Shown: positions 1 to 10,358, numbered from the stretch's first letter. The stretch is DNA of 64,000 nt from an uncultured Schlesneria sp. (GCA_903904835.1 CAIVEI010000068.1:62001-126000), one strand, 5' to 3'. Notes: generated by a model not told the origin, from the letters alone. Made by a program: numbers and translations.

Positions 1-608
1 TCAGCAGGCGATGGACTTCGGCGTGTACTGCGGCAAAGCCCTTCACAAAGCTGCGAACTTTATCGACCCAGGCGTTGTTGACATCAAATGCGACGCCGCC
101 AACGCGCGTATAACTGGTGTGAAAACGTTGCCCGGAAGCCGTTTCGACAATGTCGTAAATCAGTTCACGCTGCTGGAAGAAGTAAAGAAACGCCGTGAAC
201 CCACCGAGGTCCAGTGCACACGTCCCAGTATTCAGCAGATGGTCCTGAATCCGCATCAATTCAGCCAGGATCGTCCGCAGATACTTGCAGCGTGGCGTCA
301 ACTCGATCCCAAGCAGCTTTTCCACCGCGTGATGCCACGAGATTTCGTTGTGCAGCGGCGAGATATAGTTCATCCGGTCAACAATTGTCACATACTGGTT
401 GAAATCGAGATGTTCACCCAGTTTTTCGAATCCCGAGTGCAGGTATCCGATGTGCGGAACCGCGTTGACAACGGTCTCGCCGTCCAGTGTCAGTATCAAT
501 CGCAATGTTGTATGCGTAGCCGGATGCTGTGGCCCAAAGTTGAGCGTCCAGAGATATTCCTTGTCAGGAGCATCCAGTTCGGCGAGATCGGAAACTTCAA
601 AAGGCATG
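1..608 (-). CDS. nuoD: NADH-quinone oxidoreductase subunit D (partial, C-terminus outside window)
   Basis: Reading the minus strand from the ATG at 608 gives a protein that stays open to the window edge, so about 202 N-terminal residues are present of roughly 400 expected. The segment GPQHPATH near residues 24-31 and HIGYLHSGFEKLGE after it are hallmarks of the 49-kDa/NuoD subunit. This is the quinone-site subunit of the peripheral arm of complex I and derives from the NiFe-hydrogenase large-subunit fold. It is last in the visible order nuoA-B-C-D, 99 bases after the nuoC stop. NuoC and NuoD are separate here, unlike the fused NuoCD of E. coli. Family assignment is secure; completeness of the remainder cannot be judged. 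Confidence 0.95.
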
Positions 609-707
609 ATCGTCTCTTGGACGGTGATTAATTATGGAAACCAACAACAAAACCGGCAGGCAGACCAGATGACGTCTTTCACCCGGCTGCCCGATTAACA
701 CAAACTG

Positions 708-1202
708 TCAACTTTCGGCGCGGGTCAGCACGGGGAAGTTATGTCGTTCACCCCGCCCCTTCAATGGGTAGTCTTTACGTAACGGGTACGCCGTAAATTC
801 ATCGGGAGTCAGAATCCGTCGCAGGTCAGGATGGCCTGAAAAACGAATTCCGAACATGTCGTAAACTTCACGTTCGAGCCAATCCGCCGATTTCCACAAC
901 GAATAAACAGACGGCAGCAGTGGTTCGGGATCGTTCACGAAAGTCTTAATAATAAGACGTTCGCCAGATGTTGTGCTGACAAGTACATAGACGACCCCAA
1001 ACCGGTCTTTGGCACCTTCATATTCGAGGTAATCAACAGCAGTGACCTCGGCAAGCATGTCAAAATGCTGTTCGTTCTTGAGAAACGCAAGTATCTCGAA
1101 CAGCCTGGCGGCGGGCACCACAATGCGATGATTGTCCCGGAACTGACTGAAAGTCAATTCAGCCCCGGCAAACTTCAACTTCAATGCATCTTCAGCAGAC
1201 AT
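708..1202 (-). CDS. nuoC: NADH-quinone oxidoreductase subunit C
   Basis: A 164-residue protein starting at an ATG. Residues 110-146 carry the 30-kDa-subunit signature: [20 protein letters not shown] followed by the conserved YPLRKDYPL. NuoC is a hydrophilic subunit of the peripheral arm of complex I on the cytoplasmic side and packs against NuoD and NuoB. It lies between nuoB (94-base gap upstream) and nuoD (99-base gap downstream), all in the same direction, which supports an operon. Length is normal for a stand-alone NuoC. Nothing is missing. Confidence 0.95.
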   Translation of the reverse strand: MSAEDALKLKFAGAELTFSQFRDNHRIVVPAARLFEILAFLKNEQHFDMLAEVTAVDYLEYEGAKDRFGVVYVLVSTTSGERLIIKTFVNDPEPLLPSVYSLWKSADWLEREVYDMFGIRFSGHPDLRRILTPDEFTAYPLRKDYPLKGRGERHNFPVLTRAES

Positions 1203-1296
1203 GGTGTTTAATCAACTTTAGCTGCGTGGATTACTGTGAACACCGGGAACTCGGTCTCCCTGTGCAATTCATGGCTTATGGCCTTGTCATTCTCGC

Positions 1297-1872
1297 TCAA
1301 TTGATGGAAATCAATTTTTCGTTCGCTTCTCGAATTCGAATCAATTCGTCGAGATCATACGGAGTTGGACCGGTTGGCTGAGTTCGCTTTCCGAATTCTG
1401 TTCCATTCAGTGTCCCCCCATGCTTAATCTTGTCCTGCAAAGCGATGATCCCGGCCATTAATTGTTCTGGTCGAGGCGGGCAACCGGGAACGTACAAATC
1501 AACTGGAATAAATCGATCAACACCCTGCACAACAGCGTAAGTATCAAAGACCCCACCGGTACAGGCACAAGCACCCATACTGATGCACCATTTCGGTTCG
1601 GGCATTTGCAGCCAGATTCGCTGTAGAACTGGCAACATTTTCATCACAACGCGACCAGCGACAATCATCAGATCGCACTGTCGAGGGCTGAATCGCATGA
1701 CTTCCGCCCCGAATCGAGCGAGGTCAAAACGTGAAGAAGCGGTGGCCATCAATTCAATGCCGCAGCAAGCCGTAGCAAACGGCATCGGCCAGAGGCTGTT
1801 GGAGCGAGCCCAACTGGCCGCCGCATCAAGGCTGGTCATAAAAATATTGTCTGGAACATCTTTCATCGCCAT
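1297..1872 (-). CDS. nuoB: NADH-quinone oxidoreductase subunit B
   Basis: A 191-residue protein. Cys36 and Cys37 (TACCGIE), Cys102 (SMGAC) and Cys131 (PGCPPRPE) have the spacing expected for the four ligands of iron-sulfur cluster N2, the terminal cluster that passes electrons to quinone. The usual Ser-Gly stretch after GAC is written [14 protein letters not shown] here, adding a fourth-motif cysteine (Cys104) that is not normally a ligand. The start overlaps the end of nuoA by 10 bases, so the two are probably translationally coupled. The C-terminus is rich in charged residues and a little longer than the minimal family core. Confidence 0.96.
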   Translation of the reverse strand: MAMKDVPDNIFMTSLDAAASWARSNSLWPMPFATACCGIELMATASSRFDLARFGAEVMRFSPRQCDLMIVAGRVVMKMLPVLQRIWLQMPEPKWCISMGACACTGGVFDTYAVVQGVDRFIPVDLYVPGCPPRPEQLMAGIIALQDKIKHGGTLNGTEFGKRTQPTGPTPYDLDELIRIREANEKLISIN

Positions 1873-2258
1873 CGGAAGACCCCTTTACGCCACGCATAGA
1901 TGTAAGCAATGGCAAGTGTGGCCATAAACACCAGCATCACTGCGAAGACGGTGCCTCGTAATTCGACTGGAACGCCTGTTTGATTAGCTCTTAATGGATC
2001 GTCGAGGTAAGCGGAAACGGCCCATGGATACAGGAACAGCAACTCGACGTCGAACACAAGGAACAGGATCGCGACGAGATAGAATTTGACATCAAATGGC
2101 TGGCGCGCATCGCCGACCGGGTCCATCCCCGATTCGTACGGCATCTGCTTTACCGCTGTTTTCTTGCGTGGCCCGACAATGTGGATAATGATCAAGTTCG
2201 TGATGACGAACCCGACCAGGACCGCGACAAATAACAATATCGGATACGAACTTTCCAT
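1863..2258 (-). CDS. nuoA: NADH-quinone oxidoreductase subunit A
   Basis: A 131-residue membrane protein with three hydrophobic helices. The conserved loop [12 protein letters not shown] and the following [18 protein letters not shown] are diagnostic for NuoA/ND3, a small subunit at the joint between peripheral and membrane arms of complex I. The reading frame is open for 104 codons further upstream, but that extension is low in hydrophobicity and has no family resemblance. The ATG at 2258 (MESSYPIL) starts the protein where NuoA homologues start and is preferred. It is the first gene of the visible nuo block, so the promoter should lie in 2259-2496. Confidence 0.93.
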   Translation of the reverse strand: MESSYPILLFVAVLVGFVITNLIIIHIVGPRKKTAVKQMPYESGMDPVGDARQPFDVKFYLVAILFLVFDVELLFLYPWAVSAYLDDPLRANQTGVPVELRGTVFAVMLVFMATLAIAYIYAWRKGVFRWR

Positions 2259-2496
2259 ACGTTTCAGCCTCTGACTTTCGCGGATGGACGCCCGACGGAG
2301 CGGGGACCAGAACAGCAGATCGTGTGTGAATCGCAAGATTCGAGCCACAACTGCCGTCAGGCTCGGGATTCTAGGAACGGTCTCCGCAAACTGCAACGCA
2401 ATGAGTCTGTTGAAACCTTTATGTACGGATTTCATTGAAGAGAAGCGGTCGTGAATTCCCGATTGTGCATAACAATCAGGCATTCGAGTTTTTTTA

Positions 2497-4278
2497 TTAT
2501 TGCGAGATGGCGGAGTCACCGGTCCCCGATGCGGCTTTCGGCGGGATCGGGTCGAGAAACCAAATTCCATATCCGGCCGATTCGGGAATCGGGTCAGGGA
2601 ATTCTTCTCCGGTCATTTGCGTCAGTGCCCATCGTTTTGAAAGCGAGAACTTGTCATTTGACGTTACTTTTCCCAGATTCTGTCGAAACTCGGCTGCGTA
2701 TTCGGAAGCCTTCATGCGACCCAATGTCACGATACAAAATCGTTTAACATCAAAACTTTCGACCGGAAGAACGTCATTATCGTTGATCCGTTCGATCAGT
2801 TGACGTCCAAGCGCCCGATCGGGATCACCTGCGTGAAACCACCCCAGCGCCCAGATCGCCGCACAACGTGAACGCTCGCCCAACACGATATTTTTGGGAA
2901 CATACATCAGCGCCACAGGTTCTGCTTCTTTCGCCACCATTCGACCGCATGCCTCAAAAAGATGAGCGACTTGCAGGTCGATCTCTTGTGCCTGATTGCT
3001 TTTTCTGATTTCCATCTGCCGCCGAATTTTGTCAATTATCGCTGGAATTGATTCTGGATCGGCGATTTTACGCAGACTCCACGCTGATGCGATCATCACC
3101 TCGCGACGCGGTGATTCCAGCAATTCTGCCAGTCGTTTCCAGGCAGGTTTGTGACCTAATTCGCCGAGCAGCAATGCGGCTTGTTCCTGACCTCGCCAAC
3201 GATCTCGCGATAAAATCTCCATCGCGGCTGATTGAATCGTTTCTTCAAACTCCGGCTGCTTTGCGATGTGAAAAAGTCGTTCGCAGACCAATTTTCGCAA
3301 ATCTGGATGCAGATCGTCCAGTGATTCAGCGACACTGCGGATTCGATCGTTCGTTGGAAGCTTGAGGTACGCAAGTGCCGCTTGAGTGCGAACGTTCACA
3401 TCGTTGTTCTGAATCGCAAGTTCAACAAACGGCAAAACGAGAGCTGAATCAATCTGATGCAGCCGCTGAAGCGCAGCAGCGGCAACCGAGGGTTCGCGGT
3501 CGGTTGCGAGTTCAGCCAGAATTTTACGAGCCGATTCGCTCGAATGCCGCGAGAGATAACGGACTGCACAATGACGATTGATTATCGAAGGGGTTCGAGT
3601 TTCGTGGATCAGCCGATCAGCATCGACTTCGAGGCCCGTCTCGGCGAGTTCCCCGGCAGCCGAAGCCGCTTCCAGGCGAATTTCTGGAGTTTGAATCAGG
3701 TCCAGCGTCAACTGCTTCAACTTCGTCGAAGCCGAAGTTTCATTGACGCGGCGAATTCCTCTTATCGCCAGGACCAAATCTCGCGGCCGAGTTTCCCGAG
3801 TCTCAAGACGCTTCAGCCAAACAGGCCGAATCGGAAGATAGTTCCATTCGGCCAGGGCCGGTTCGATCAATTGCCTCAGATCCAAGCCATATTTTTGAGA
3901 GACATCAAACAATTTTTCAGACGAACTGCGAGATTCGAGTGCGATCAGTGCCCGCGCGGCTGAAAATCGCGCCGAAGGATGGGACGACGGTGCCGTCAAA
4001 ACCGTTTCGAGGGGGGGAACCGCCTTGTTCAAATCAGGGATTCCCTTCTCATGTGCAACAGCAATTGATTCCGCTGCCATCCGCTGATAATCGATCTCGG
4101 GGCGAGCCAGAACCTCGATCCAGATTCGCACGTGTTCCGGCATCGGGTTCTTGATCGTTGGCAAGCGATGAAAATCGGGATCGGATTCCATCAGGAAATC
4201 CGGCCGAATTTCAGCTCGACCGACGCCGGAAAGGAAAACGAGGGCTACGATCAGATAAACAAGGGATTGATGCGACAT
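2497..4278 (-). CDS. Secreted HEAT-repeat protein
   Basis: A 593-residue protein with a hydrophobic N-terminus (LVYLIVALVFLSG, about residues 6-18, then an Ala-containing site near 22) that looks like a signal peptide. The rest is made of repeated pairs of helices with the HEAT pattern, for example ARFSAARALIALES, VRTQAALAYLKL and VMIASAWSLRKIAD, each with the Arg/Ala-Leu rhythm of HEAT/armadillo units. Such solenoids are protein-binding scaffolds and no catalytic residues are seen. It lies 77 bases downstream of the ABC permease gene in the same direction, so it may be the last gene of that operon and act at the cell envelope with the transporter. The precise role is unknown. Confidence 0.8.
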   Translation of the reverse strand: MSHQSLVYLIVALVFLSGVGRAEIRPDFLMESDPDFHRLPTIKNPMPEHVRIWIEVLARPEIDYQRMAAESIAVAHEKGIPDLNKAVPPLETVLTAPSSHPSARFSAARALIALESRSSSEKLFDVSQKYGLDLRQLIEPALAEWNYLPIRPVWLKRLETRETRPRDLVLAIRGIRRVNETSASTKLKQLTLDLIQTPEIRLEAASAAGELAETGLEVDADRLIHETRTPSIINRHCAVRYLSRHSSESARKILAELATDREPSVAAAALQRLHQIDSALVLPFVELAIQNNDVNVRTQAALAYLKLPTNDRIRSVAESLDDLHPDLRKLVCERLFHIAKQPEFEETIQSAAMEILSRDRWRGQEQAALLLGELGHKPAWKRLAELLESPRREVMIASAWSLRKIADPESIPAIIDKIRRQMEIRKSNQAQEIDLQVAHLFEACGRMVAKEAEPVALMYVPKNIVLGERSRCAAIWALGWFHAGDPDRALGRQLIERINDNDVLPVESFDVKRFCIVTLGRMKASEYAAEFRQNLGKVTSNDKFSLSKRWALTQMTGEEFPDPIPESAGYGIWFLDPIPPKAASGTGDSAISQ

Positions 4279-4355
4279 GGCCGATCATCTCAGGTCAAAA
4301 AATGTAGTGAGCGTTCTCAATGTCAGCACGCGCAGAAAACACAATATTTCGGCGC

Positions 4356-6014
4356 TCATTGTGGACGGGAAATGCGGTAGGTCTGGGTCAACAGGACCAG
4401 CAAGGAAATGATTGAACCAATTCCCAGGAACCACCAGTTTGCTGGGATCAATGAGTAATCCTGAAAACCCGGCATTCGAATCACCGATAATGCGGCTGCA
4501 ATGGGATTGACCGACAGTGCCGCTTCTACGGTTTTGTGCCCGAACGGAGCGTCTCGCCCCAGCCAGATCAATAACGGTAGAGCACAAATCGAAAGCAGGA
4601 CACCGTAAGCTGCTGCCGTTGCGGCGGCAGTACGCTTGAACAAGCTTCCCACTGCGGCGCTTAACAGCATCGCAAACACCGCCATCGCTGCCAGGCAGAT
4701 CACAACTCGTTTGACCTGCAATTCCATTCCTGGTTCGATATAGACCATGACAAGATAACCAGGAAGCGTCGCACACAGAATCAGCATCAGCGGCAGAATC
4801 ACGCTCAGCAATTTTCCCCAGACAATGCGAGCAATCGACATCGGCGTTGTCTGGAGCAGTTGCCATCCTCGACTTTCCCGTTCACTGCTCAGTAGTCCCG
4901 CTGACAGGCTGGGGGTGATCAGTGCAAGAAGTGCGACCTGCATCACCACCATGATGCCGCCGATCGTCTCGACTCCCCAATCGAACGTACCTGCCGTTGT
5001 CGCATATGTTAAACCCAGTGACAAAACGGCGCAGACTGCGACCAGTCTCAACAGCCAATGCAGCCGTCCGAATCGCCGGCAACGGAATTCCTTCACCATG
5101 ATGGGGTTAACCAGGGATGAAATGTTGCTGGAACGTCGTTGAGGGTCGACCAGAAAGAAGAGTCGGCGAAAAAATCGCACGGACTGTGTTTGATCATCGC
5201 TGATTGCTCCCTGGGGTCGGGCCTGGTCAAAAATCGTGTGGTTCAATCGGGATATCGAACAGGCGCTGGCGATCACCGACACGATCAACGAAGTCACTGT
5301 GAATCGTCCGAGTACTTCGGTTTTTGTGATTAATCCCTTGCTTCCGACGTCACCGGCACCGGTTAACGACATCATCGCTCCTAATGGAGTGATTCCATAC
5401 AAGAGCTCGCCAATATCTGCCAGATATCCTTTCGTCCCCTGAAAGAAATAATGCGGACCCAGCGTCATGACACTGAGGCCGAGGACCAGTCCATAGGCCA
5501 AACGAACTGCCGAGTCGATCGAATTTGAATAGGTACTCACCAGCAGTCCCAGGACGGCATACTGCAGGGCGGCCAACATCAGTAACTGATAAACTTTCCA
5601 TAAATCGCCGTAGAGCGACAGACCACCCATGGCATAACATGCGCTGGCGGCAGGAAGGCTCATGACGAGAATGATCCCCGAAAGTGCGAGCACCGCAGTT
5701 AACTTGCCCAAAAAAATCCGCCAGGGACCAAGCGGAGTATTCAACAGTAATGCCAAAGTCCCCTGCTTTTTTTCCCGGACAATGCTGGTCGCGGGAAAAA
5801 CAGGTAAAATCAGTAGAAGGGTCGCCAGTAATCCGTATCCGAAAAGCTGAAAAACCTGCTGAGAACGACTTCCCGTCAACGCCATTCGAGAATCGGTCGG
5901 CCATCGAATCGCGACCAGGATCGCGAACAAAGCAACGAGTCCGCATTGCAGTGCCATTATTCTCCGTCGCCGCATCAGCGTCGTCAGTTCGCGCATCACC
6001 AATGCCTTAAGCAT
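4356..6014 (-). CDS. ABC-2 type transporter permease (tandem two-half)
   Basis: A 552-residue integral membrane protein with about 12 predicted helices arranged as two similar halves. Each half contains the ABC-2 permease hallmark after its second helix: REKKQGTLALLLNTPL in the first and ERESRGWQLLQTTPMS in the second. It should form the membrane channel for the ATPase encoded just upstream, with which it overlaps by 8 bases (6007-6014). Two permease halves in one chain means one polypeptide may be enough for a full pore. The family includes polysaccharide, drug and Gld-type exporters; the substrate cannot be read from sequence. Confidence 0.85.
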   Translation of the reverse strand: MLKALVMRELTTLMRRRRIMALQCGLVALFAILVAIRWPTDSRMALTGSRSQQVFQLFGYGLLATLLLILPVFPATSIVREKKQGTLALLLNTPLGPWRIFLGKLTAVLALSGIILVMSLPAASACYAMGGLSLYGDLWKVYQLLMLAALQYAVLGLLVSTYSNSIDSAVRLAYGLVLGLSVMTLGPHYFFQGTKGYLADIGELLYGITPLGAMMSLTGAGDVGSKGLITKTEVLGRFTVTSLIVSVIASACSISRLNHTIFDQARPQGAISDDQTQSVRFFRRLFFLVDPQRRSSNISSLVNPIMVKEFRCRRFGRLHWLLRLVAVCAVLSLGLTYATTAGTFDWGVETIGGIMVVMQVALLALITPSLSAGLLSSERESRGWQLLQTTPMSIARIVWGKLLSVILPLMLILCATLPGYLVMVYIEPGMELQVKRVVICLAAMAVFAMLLSAAVGSLFKRTAAATAAAYGVLLSICALPLLIWLGRDAPFGHKTVEAALSVNPIAAALSVIRMPGFQDYSLIPANWWFLGIGSIISLLVLLTQTYRISRPQ

Positions 6015-7032
6015 GGATTGGGCCTCCAGCAGAGACGGGCGTCGAGACTATTGCTTGCTGCGGTCTCGCGAATGACATGAATGCCTCTTCGAGATCGGTT
6101 TGTACCTCCCGGAATTGAGTCACCCGGATTCCCCCTTGAATCAATCGAGCGAGAACCTCGCCAAGTTCAGATTCCGGTCGAGCGGTGCGGAAGCGCACAA
6201 TTGCTTCAGCAGGGGCTTCAACCACATCGGCCCCTGGTTCGATCGCTTGACGGATAATGTTGGCTGCGGTCGAGACCTGATCTGCTGAGACAAGATGTGA
6301 TTCGATTGTACGTTGCTGGCTGACTTGACGTCCGATTTCGTCGACCGTCCCGAAGGCACGCAGCTTTCCATGAGTCATGATTGCCACACGATCACAGATT
6401 CGCGTTAATTCTGGCAGGATGTGGCTGGTGACAAGCAACGTCTTCCCTCGTTTTGCGAGTTGGATCAGAAGGTCTCGCATTTCGATTCGAGCCTGTGGAT
6501 CAAGGCCGTTGACAGGTTCGTCAAGGATTAACACCTTGGGGTCGTGTAATAACGTGCGAGCGAGGCCAACACGTTGTTGCATCCCGTGGCTAAGGCTTTC
6601 CACGAATCGATCTTTCATGTATTCGGTGCCGGTTGTCTCCATGACCTCGCCGATTCGTTTGGCCCGGATGCGAGGTGCGATCCCAAACGCTGCTCCGAAA
6701 AAGTCCAGATATTCACGGACCCGCATGTTGTCGTAAGAACCAAATGTGTCCGGCATGTATCCGACCAGGCGCTTGATTCTGCCCGAGTCGCTAACGCAGT
6801 CAACGCCATCGATCTTGGCTGTCCCTGATGTGGGGCGGATTAAACCGACCAAGATCTTGATGGCGGTTGTTTTTCCCGCGCCGTTCGGTCCAATCAGACC
6901 CAAAATCTGACCTGCATTTAAAGTCAGGGTCAAATCATTCAATGCAGTGAAGGAACCATATTGTTTTGTCAAATGCTCCATCACCACGACCGGAATATCT
7001 GTCGCCGTCTTACGCGGTTGGTCCGTTGTCAT
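6007..7032 (-). CDS. ABC transporter ATP-binding protein
   Basis: A 341-residue ATPase. Walker A GPNGAGKTT is at residues 48-56, the ABC signature LSHGMQQ at 147-153, Walker B VLILDEP at 167-173 and the switch histidine in VTSHI at 204. The C-terminal 100 residues after the nucleotide-binding domain are typical of ABC-2 exporters (NodI/DrrA/CcmA-like subfamily). The signature has H in the third position (LSHGMQ instead of LSGGMQ), a tolerated variant. The ATG sits in an ATGA overlap with the upstream gene and the 3' end overlaps the permease gene, so all three are tightly coupled. Confidence 0.93.
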   Translation of the reverse strand: MTTDQPRKTATDIPVVVMEHLTKQYGSFTALNDLTLTLNAGQILGLIGPNGAGKTTAIKILVGLIRPTSGTAKIDGVDCVSDSGRIKRLVGYMPDTFGSYDNMRVREYLDFFGAAFGIAPRIRAKRIGEVMETTGTEYMKDRFVESLSHGMQQRVGLARTLLHDPKVLILDEPVNGLDPQARIEMRDLLIQLAKRGKTLLVTSHILPELTRICDRVAIMTHGKLRAFGTVDEIGRQVSQQRTIESHLVSADQVSTAANIIRQAIEPGADVVEAPAEAIVRFRTARPESELGEVLARLIQGGIRVTQFREVQTDLEEAFMSFARPQQAIVSTPVSAGGPIHA

Positions 7033-9659
7033 TTTTCAGCTCTCGCCGTCGGTTCAGTTGACGTCACCCAAAGTTGCATTGTCAGCGACTCGATTCGCCA
7101 GTAGTTCACTTTCGTATTTCGATTCGCATCACCGGCGGTCTGGACGGTTCCAAGAGCCGGAGGTTTTCCTGTGGAATGAGTCAACTCGGGGCGAGTGGGA
7201 TCGCCAGCGTAGAGTCCCAACGATAATCCCCCATACTCATCGATCGAAAGCACCTCAGGGTCGCTAATGTCGATCGACAAGGCCCCAACGGGGTCAATAA
7301 TTGTCCGCAGACTGGTCGTTGTGCCGTTTTTCAGTCCCATGAATTCGACGCGACCGATCGGCCCCGTCACTTTCAGGTCGATTCGCGCCTGGTTGGCCGT
7401 TAAAGGCAAAAGTTCTTTCGGAATTTGAAATCTCAACCAGGCGATACTCGGGCTAGAACGTTCTTGCCATTCTTTCCTTCCATAGCTCCACATGGTCGAG
7501 TTAGGTTGCCCATTAGGCTGAGTCCGATTTCGATAGGGGAGTAGCGGCGAAGGAATTAAAAATTTTGTTCCATTGACTGGTCGGTCGATGGTCAGCGGAA
7601 CTGCTACAAGCGTCGACCCCTGTTTCTTCAGTCCGCCTCCAAATTCAAAGCCATGTTCCCACTGATCTGACCAGAACATCAATTGTGGATTAACGGGATA
7701 GTCAGTCCGTTTCGGATTCGCCAGAAGCTTTTCAAAGGTCCGTCGTCGTCGGTCTTGCTCATCGCTGACGAAATCGGCACTCAGATACTGATCCTTTTCG
7801 AACAAATCGTCGGCTCGGGCAACGAATTTTTGGGATCCGTCAAATGTCGCGGCAAGGCGACCGATTCGTGTGGCAATAAGAGCATCGGTTCCAGCTGGAA
7901 GACGCCCGGAGTATGTTCCGACGAGACCGTTTTCGTCAAACGTCGCATGGGCTTCGATCCGATCCACGACTGTTTCTGCTCGGGTAAACTCAGATGTTCT
8001 CAGCCCCGCTGGTTGAGCCAGGTTGACCCAATACCATTCACCCAAATCGGTCGAAACCATGCGGCGAGTGACGTTTTCGAGACCGGTCATATCGGGCATG
8101 ATCCGGCCGCCGCCGCTGACTTTGATTTCCGACCGACTTCCTTCCGGCTGGTACACAGCAACCAAGCCTTGAATTCGAGTGTCATCGGTACCTTTTATGG
8201 CCTGAGCCAATTGGACGCTGGCCACAGTTCCAGGGATTCCATGTCGATAAGAACGGCCGATCGAAAGCAAGAGAAGACTGGTTGCGATCGCCATCAACGA
8301 TCCGATCCAACTGAGATGCGCAAGTCGATCAACACGCAACAGGAGAATTCCCACGGCAAACAGCAACGCCGCGAAACCAAAAAGAGTGCCAACGATCATG
8401 TTCCAAGAAGGAATTGTATATCCAACATATTCCCGCACCTGAGGTTCAAGTGCCGTCTGTGGAAGTAATTCCGATTCTCGTTTACTGAAGAAGTCCGATG
8501 CAAACTCTTTCATTGGTTCCGTGGCGGTGTAATCGGCATTCTTTAATAAATCAGGAGATCGTACCGCGTCGGGTGGGGTCGGCGTCATCCAGGCACGGGC
8601 ACCGAGGGTCGTGATGTAGACCTTACCCTCTCCAAAAGTCGTCGTCATCAGCGCGGGCCAGCCATTGACCTGATAGAGAGTTTCCAGTTTTGTCGAGGCC
8701 ATTCGTACCAAATCAACTGGTTCTTCGTATTCTGCCGTCGGCGAGGTCATCGTCTCAGATTCTGCCGACGTCTGCGCTCCATCCACCCGAACTGATGTCA
8801 ATCGGACGCGATCCAACACGTGCCCAGAAAATTCGTCGCCGAGCAGTCGCTCAAGCACGATAGGATCAGCGAGGTCGAGCATCACCCAAAGATGTCCCCC
8901 CGCATGTAACCACTGACGCAAAGCCGCCAGTGCGGCAAAGTCATTGGTGATTCTGTTGTCAGCGATGACAATCTGGTCAAAAAAATCCAGACCAGTTGGA
9001 TCGCCTGGAAGAAACTGGTCAAACAGCGAAACAACTTGATTTGTCAGGAGTTGACTGACACGTCCGGCTCGGATCAATTCTGGAACGGCGTTGGGAATGT
9101 GATTGTTCCCTTCGGATTGCGAATCGATCAGCCCCGTGATCCGGGAGGAATGGGTGACAATCAATGCTGCGTCGTGAAGATTCTTTCCAGAATCATTTTT
9201 CAAAAAGACTTCGCTTTTGTCCGAAGCATCGAGTACGACCGTGTGCAAATTTAATATGGGTCCTCGACTGGCATCGTATTTAGGGATTACGACCGGATGC
9301 GAAACCCGTAAAATCGATTTTGCAGGAACCCAAACGCGTCGACCGAACTGCAATAGCGGTTGTACGTCGAACGACGTCGCACAGATCATCTCGCGAGGCT
9401 CCTCGCGAGCATTCACTACGCTGAAGTGAAGTTCTCCCCATTTCTCGGGGACGTAGACATAGCTTCCACCCGTCGAGAGGCGCACCACAGAGAATTGAAG
9501 ATCTTTCGACCCGGTCGATTCGACGGACGGAGAACTCTTCACCGTCGTCTCAGGTTTTTCGGTTTGGCCCAACGAAAACGATTTCATCCCGAACATTGCA
9601 ATCGCGAATGCAACGGTGAAATGGAAGCTTGTTTGAACCCGGAATGAATCGAGACCCAT
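7029..9659 (-). CDS. Membrane-anchored exporter-operon protein, GldG/DUF4350-like organisation
   Basis: About 876 residues from the ATG at 9659; a GTG three codons earlier is also possible and neither has a clear ribosome site. It has a signal-like N-terminus (FTVAFAIAMFGMKSFSLG). A globular region near residues 170-330 (QIVIADNRITNDFAALAALRQWL and HLWVMLDLADP) resembles the glutamine-amidotransferase-like fold of proteins found beside ABC-2 exporters. Two membrane helices lie near 430-480 (MIVGTLFGFAALLFAVGILL and LMAIATSLLLLSIG), followed by a long beta-rich part. It overlaps the ATPase gene by four bases, so it is probably the extracytoplasmic partner of that transporter. The fold assignment is inference; no enzyme motif is visible. 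Confidence 0.6.
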   Translation of the reverse strand: MGLDSFRVQTSFHFTVAFAIAMFGMKSFSLGQTEKPETTVKSSPSVESTGSKDLQFSVVRLSTGGSYVYVPEKWGELHFSVVNAREEPREMICATSFDVQPLLQFGRRVWVPAKSILRVSHPVVIPKYDASRGPILNLHTVVLDASDKSEVFLKNDSGKNLHDAALIVTHSSRITGLIDSQSEGNNHIPNAVPELIRAGRVSQLLTNQVVSLFDQFLPGDPTGLDFFDQIVIADNRITNDFAALAALRQWLHAGGHLWVMLDLADPIVLERLLGDEFSGHVLDRVRLTSVRVDGAQTSAESETMTSPTAEYEEPVDLVRMASTKLETLYQVNGWPALMTTTFGEGKVYITTLGARAWMTPTPPDAVRSPDLLKNADYTATEPMKEFASDFFSKRESELLPQTALEPQVREYVGYTIPSWNMIVGTLFGFAALLFAVGILLLRVDRLAHLSWIGSLMAIATSLLLLSIGRSYRHGIPGTVASVQLAQAIKGTDDTRIQGLVAVYQPEGSRSEIKVSGGGRIMPDMTGLENVTRRMVSTDLGEWYWVNLAQPAGLRTSEFTRAETVVDRIEAHATFDENGLVGTYSGRLPAGTDALIATRIGRLAATFDGSQKFVARADDLFEKDQYLSADFVSDEQDRRRRTFEKLLANPKRTDYPVNPQLMFWSDQWEHGFEFGGGLKKQGSTLVAVPLTIDRPVNGTKFLIPSPLLPYRNRTQPNGQPNSTMWSYGRKEWQERSSPSIAWLRFQIPKELLPLTANQARIDLKVTGPIGRVEFMGLKNGTTTSLRTIIDPVGALSIDISDPEVLSIDEYGGLSLGLYAGDPTRPELTHSTGKPPALGTVQTAGDANRNTKVNYWRIESLTMQLWVTSTEPTARAEK

Positions 9660-10358
9660 GGCGCGCACTTTATGGATTGGTCAGCGAAGCAATTCAGAAA
9701 TGGCGATTGTCACAGACTGTGTAGGTCTTCAGCGTACAGTCTCGTGAGAAGATCCGCTATGCGACCCACATGTTCGCTCAACTCGATTGCGGGCATGGCA
9801 GTTTAGCCTCGTCGTCTCGGGAACAATCCGCACAGGTAAAACAAACTCACATAGTTTACCAAATTGCATTTAGTTTACCTATTGTGAAGATTGTTTTGCC
9901 AAAGTTGCGAAATTTGCGGCGTTAAAGTCACCTCCATTTTGACTGACCGCTACAGGCCATATAACCGCGATCAAAAATGACGCCAACTCCTTGAAAAATA
10001 ACGGCTTGTGATATTCAAGAGCTGCGGGTTACACCGCCGATCCAATGTCCAGACCCGCATGTAGCGAAGTTCATTGAGATGAAATGAATCGAACGTAGCG
10101 TGGGCTGTGAGGGGGGCGGCAGTCGGTTTCGGCTGTTGCATAGATTTTGAATGGAGTGTGCGTTTGTCGACGATTAGATCGGCCGGGAATTGGATTTCGA
10201 CATAGTCGAAAGAACTGCGACGCGCGTCGCGGGCGGTTGCATCCTCCAAGGAAATCGGAGTGCGCTGCCTGGGGTTCCTAGGCTCACAATCCCGGTCGGA
10301 AATGAGTCAGCGAAGACTCATTTGTTTTGAGAATCCCAAGGGAAGGAGACGTTGTTCT
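9660..10358. other. Long intergenic region between divergent genes
   Basis: About 700 bases separate the minus-strand exporter operon from the plus-strand Cys-rich protein gene. A 92-codon open frame on the minus strand (9971-10249) has no ribosome site, no recognisable motif and unremarkable composition; I do not call it. The AT-rich part 9830-9900 holds short repeated TTTACC units (separate entry). A good ribosome site (AAGGAG, 10343-10348) precedes the Cys-rich gene. The promoters of both flanking transcription units must lie here, but no clear -35/-10 pair was recognised. Confidence 0.5.
9834..9880. promoter_or_regulatory. Three spaced GGTAAA/TTTACC units, possible operator
   Basis: AGGTAAAAC (9834-9842) is followed by TAGTTTACC at 9852-9860 and TAGTTTACCT at 9871-9880. 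The two TAGTTTACC copies are identical direct repeats 19 bases apart and the first unit is in the opposite orientation. The stretch is far richer in A+T than its surroundings. Repeated short boxes in a divergent intergenic region fit a protein-binding site, but no regulator family can be named. Confidence 0.35.

Noticed and set aside
11-631. 206-codon plus-strand frame at the left edge
   Set aside because: It is antisense to nuoD, whose conserved GPQHPATH segment is clear on the minus strand.
9971-10249. 92-codon minus-strand frame in the divergent intergenic region
   Set aside because: No ribosome site, no hydrophobic or domain pattern, and no coupling with neighbours; left uncalled.
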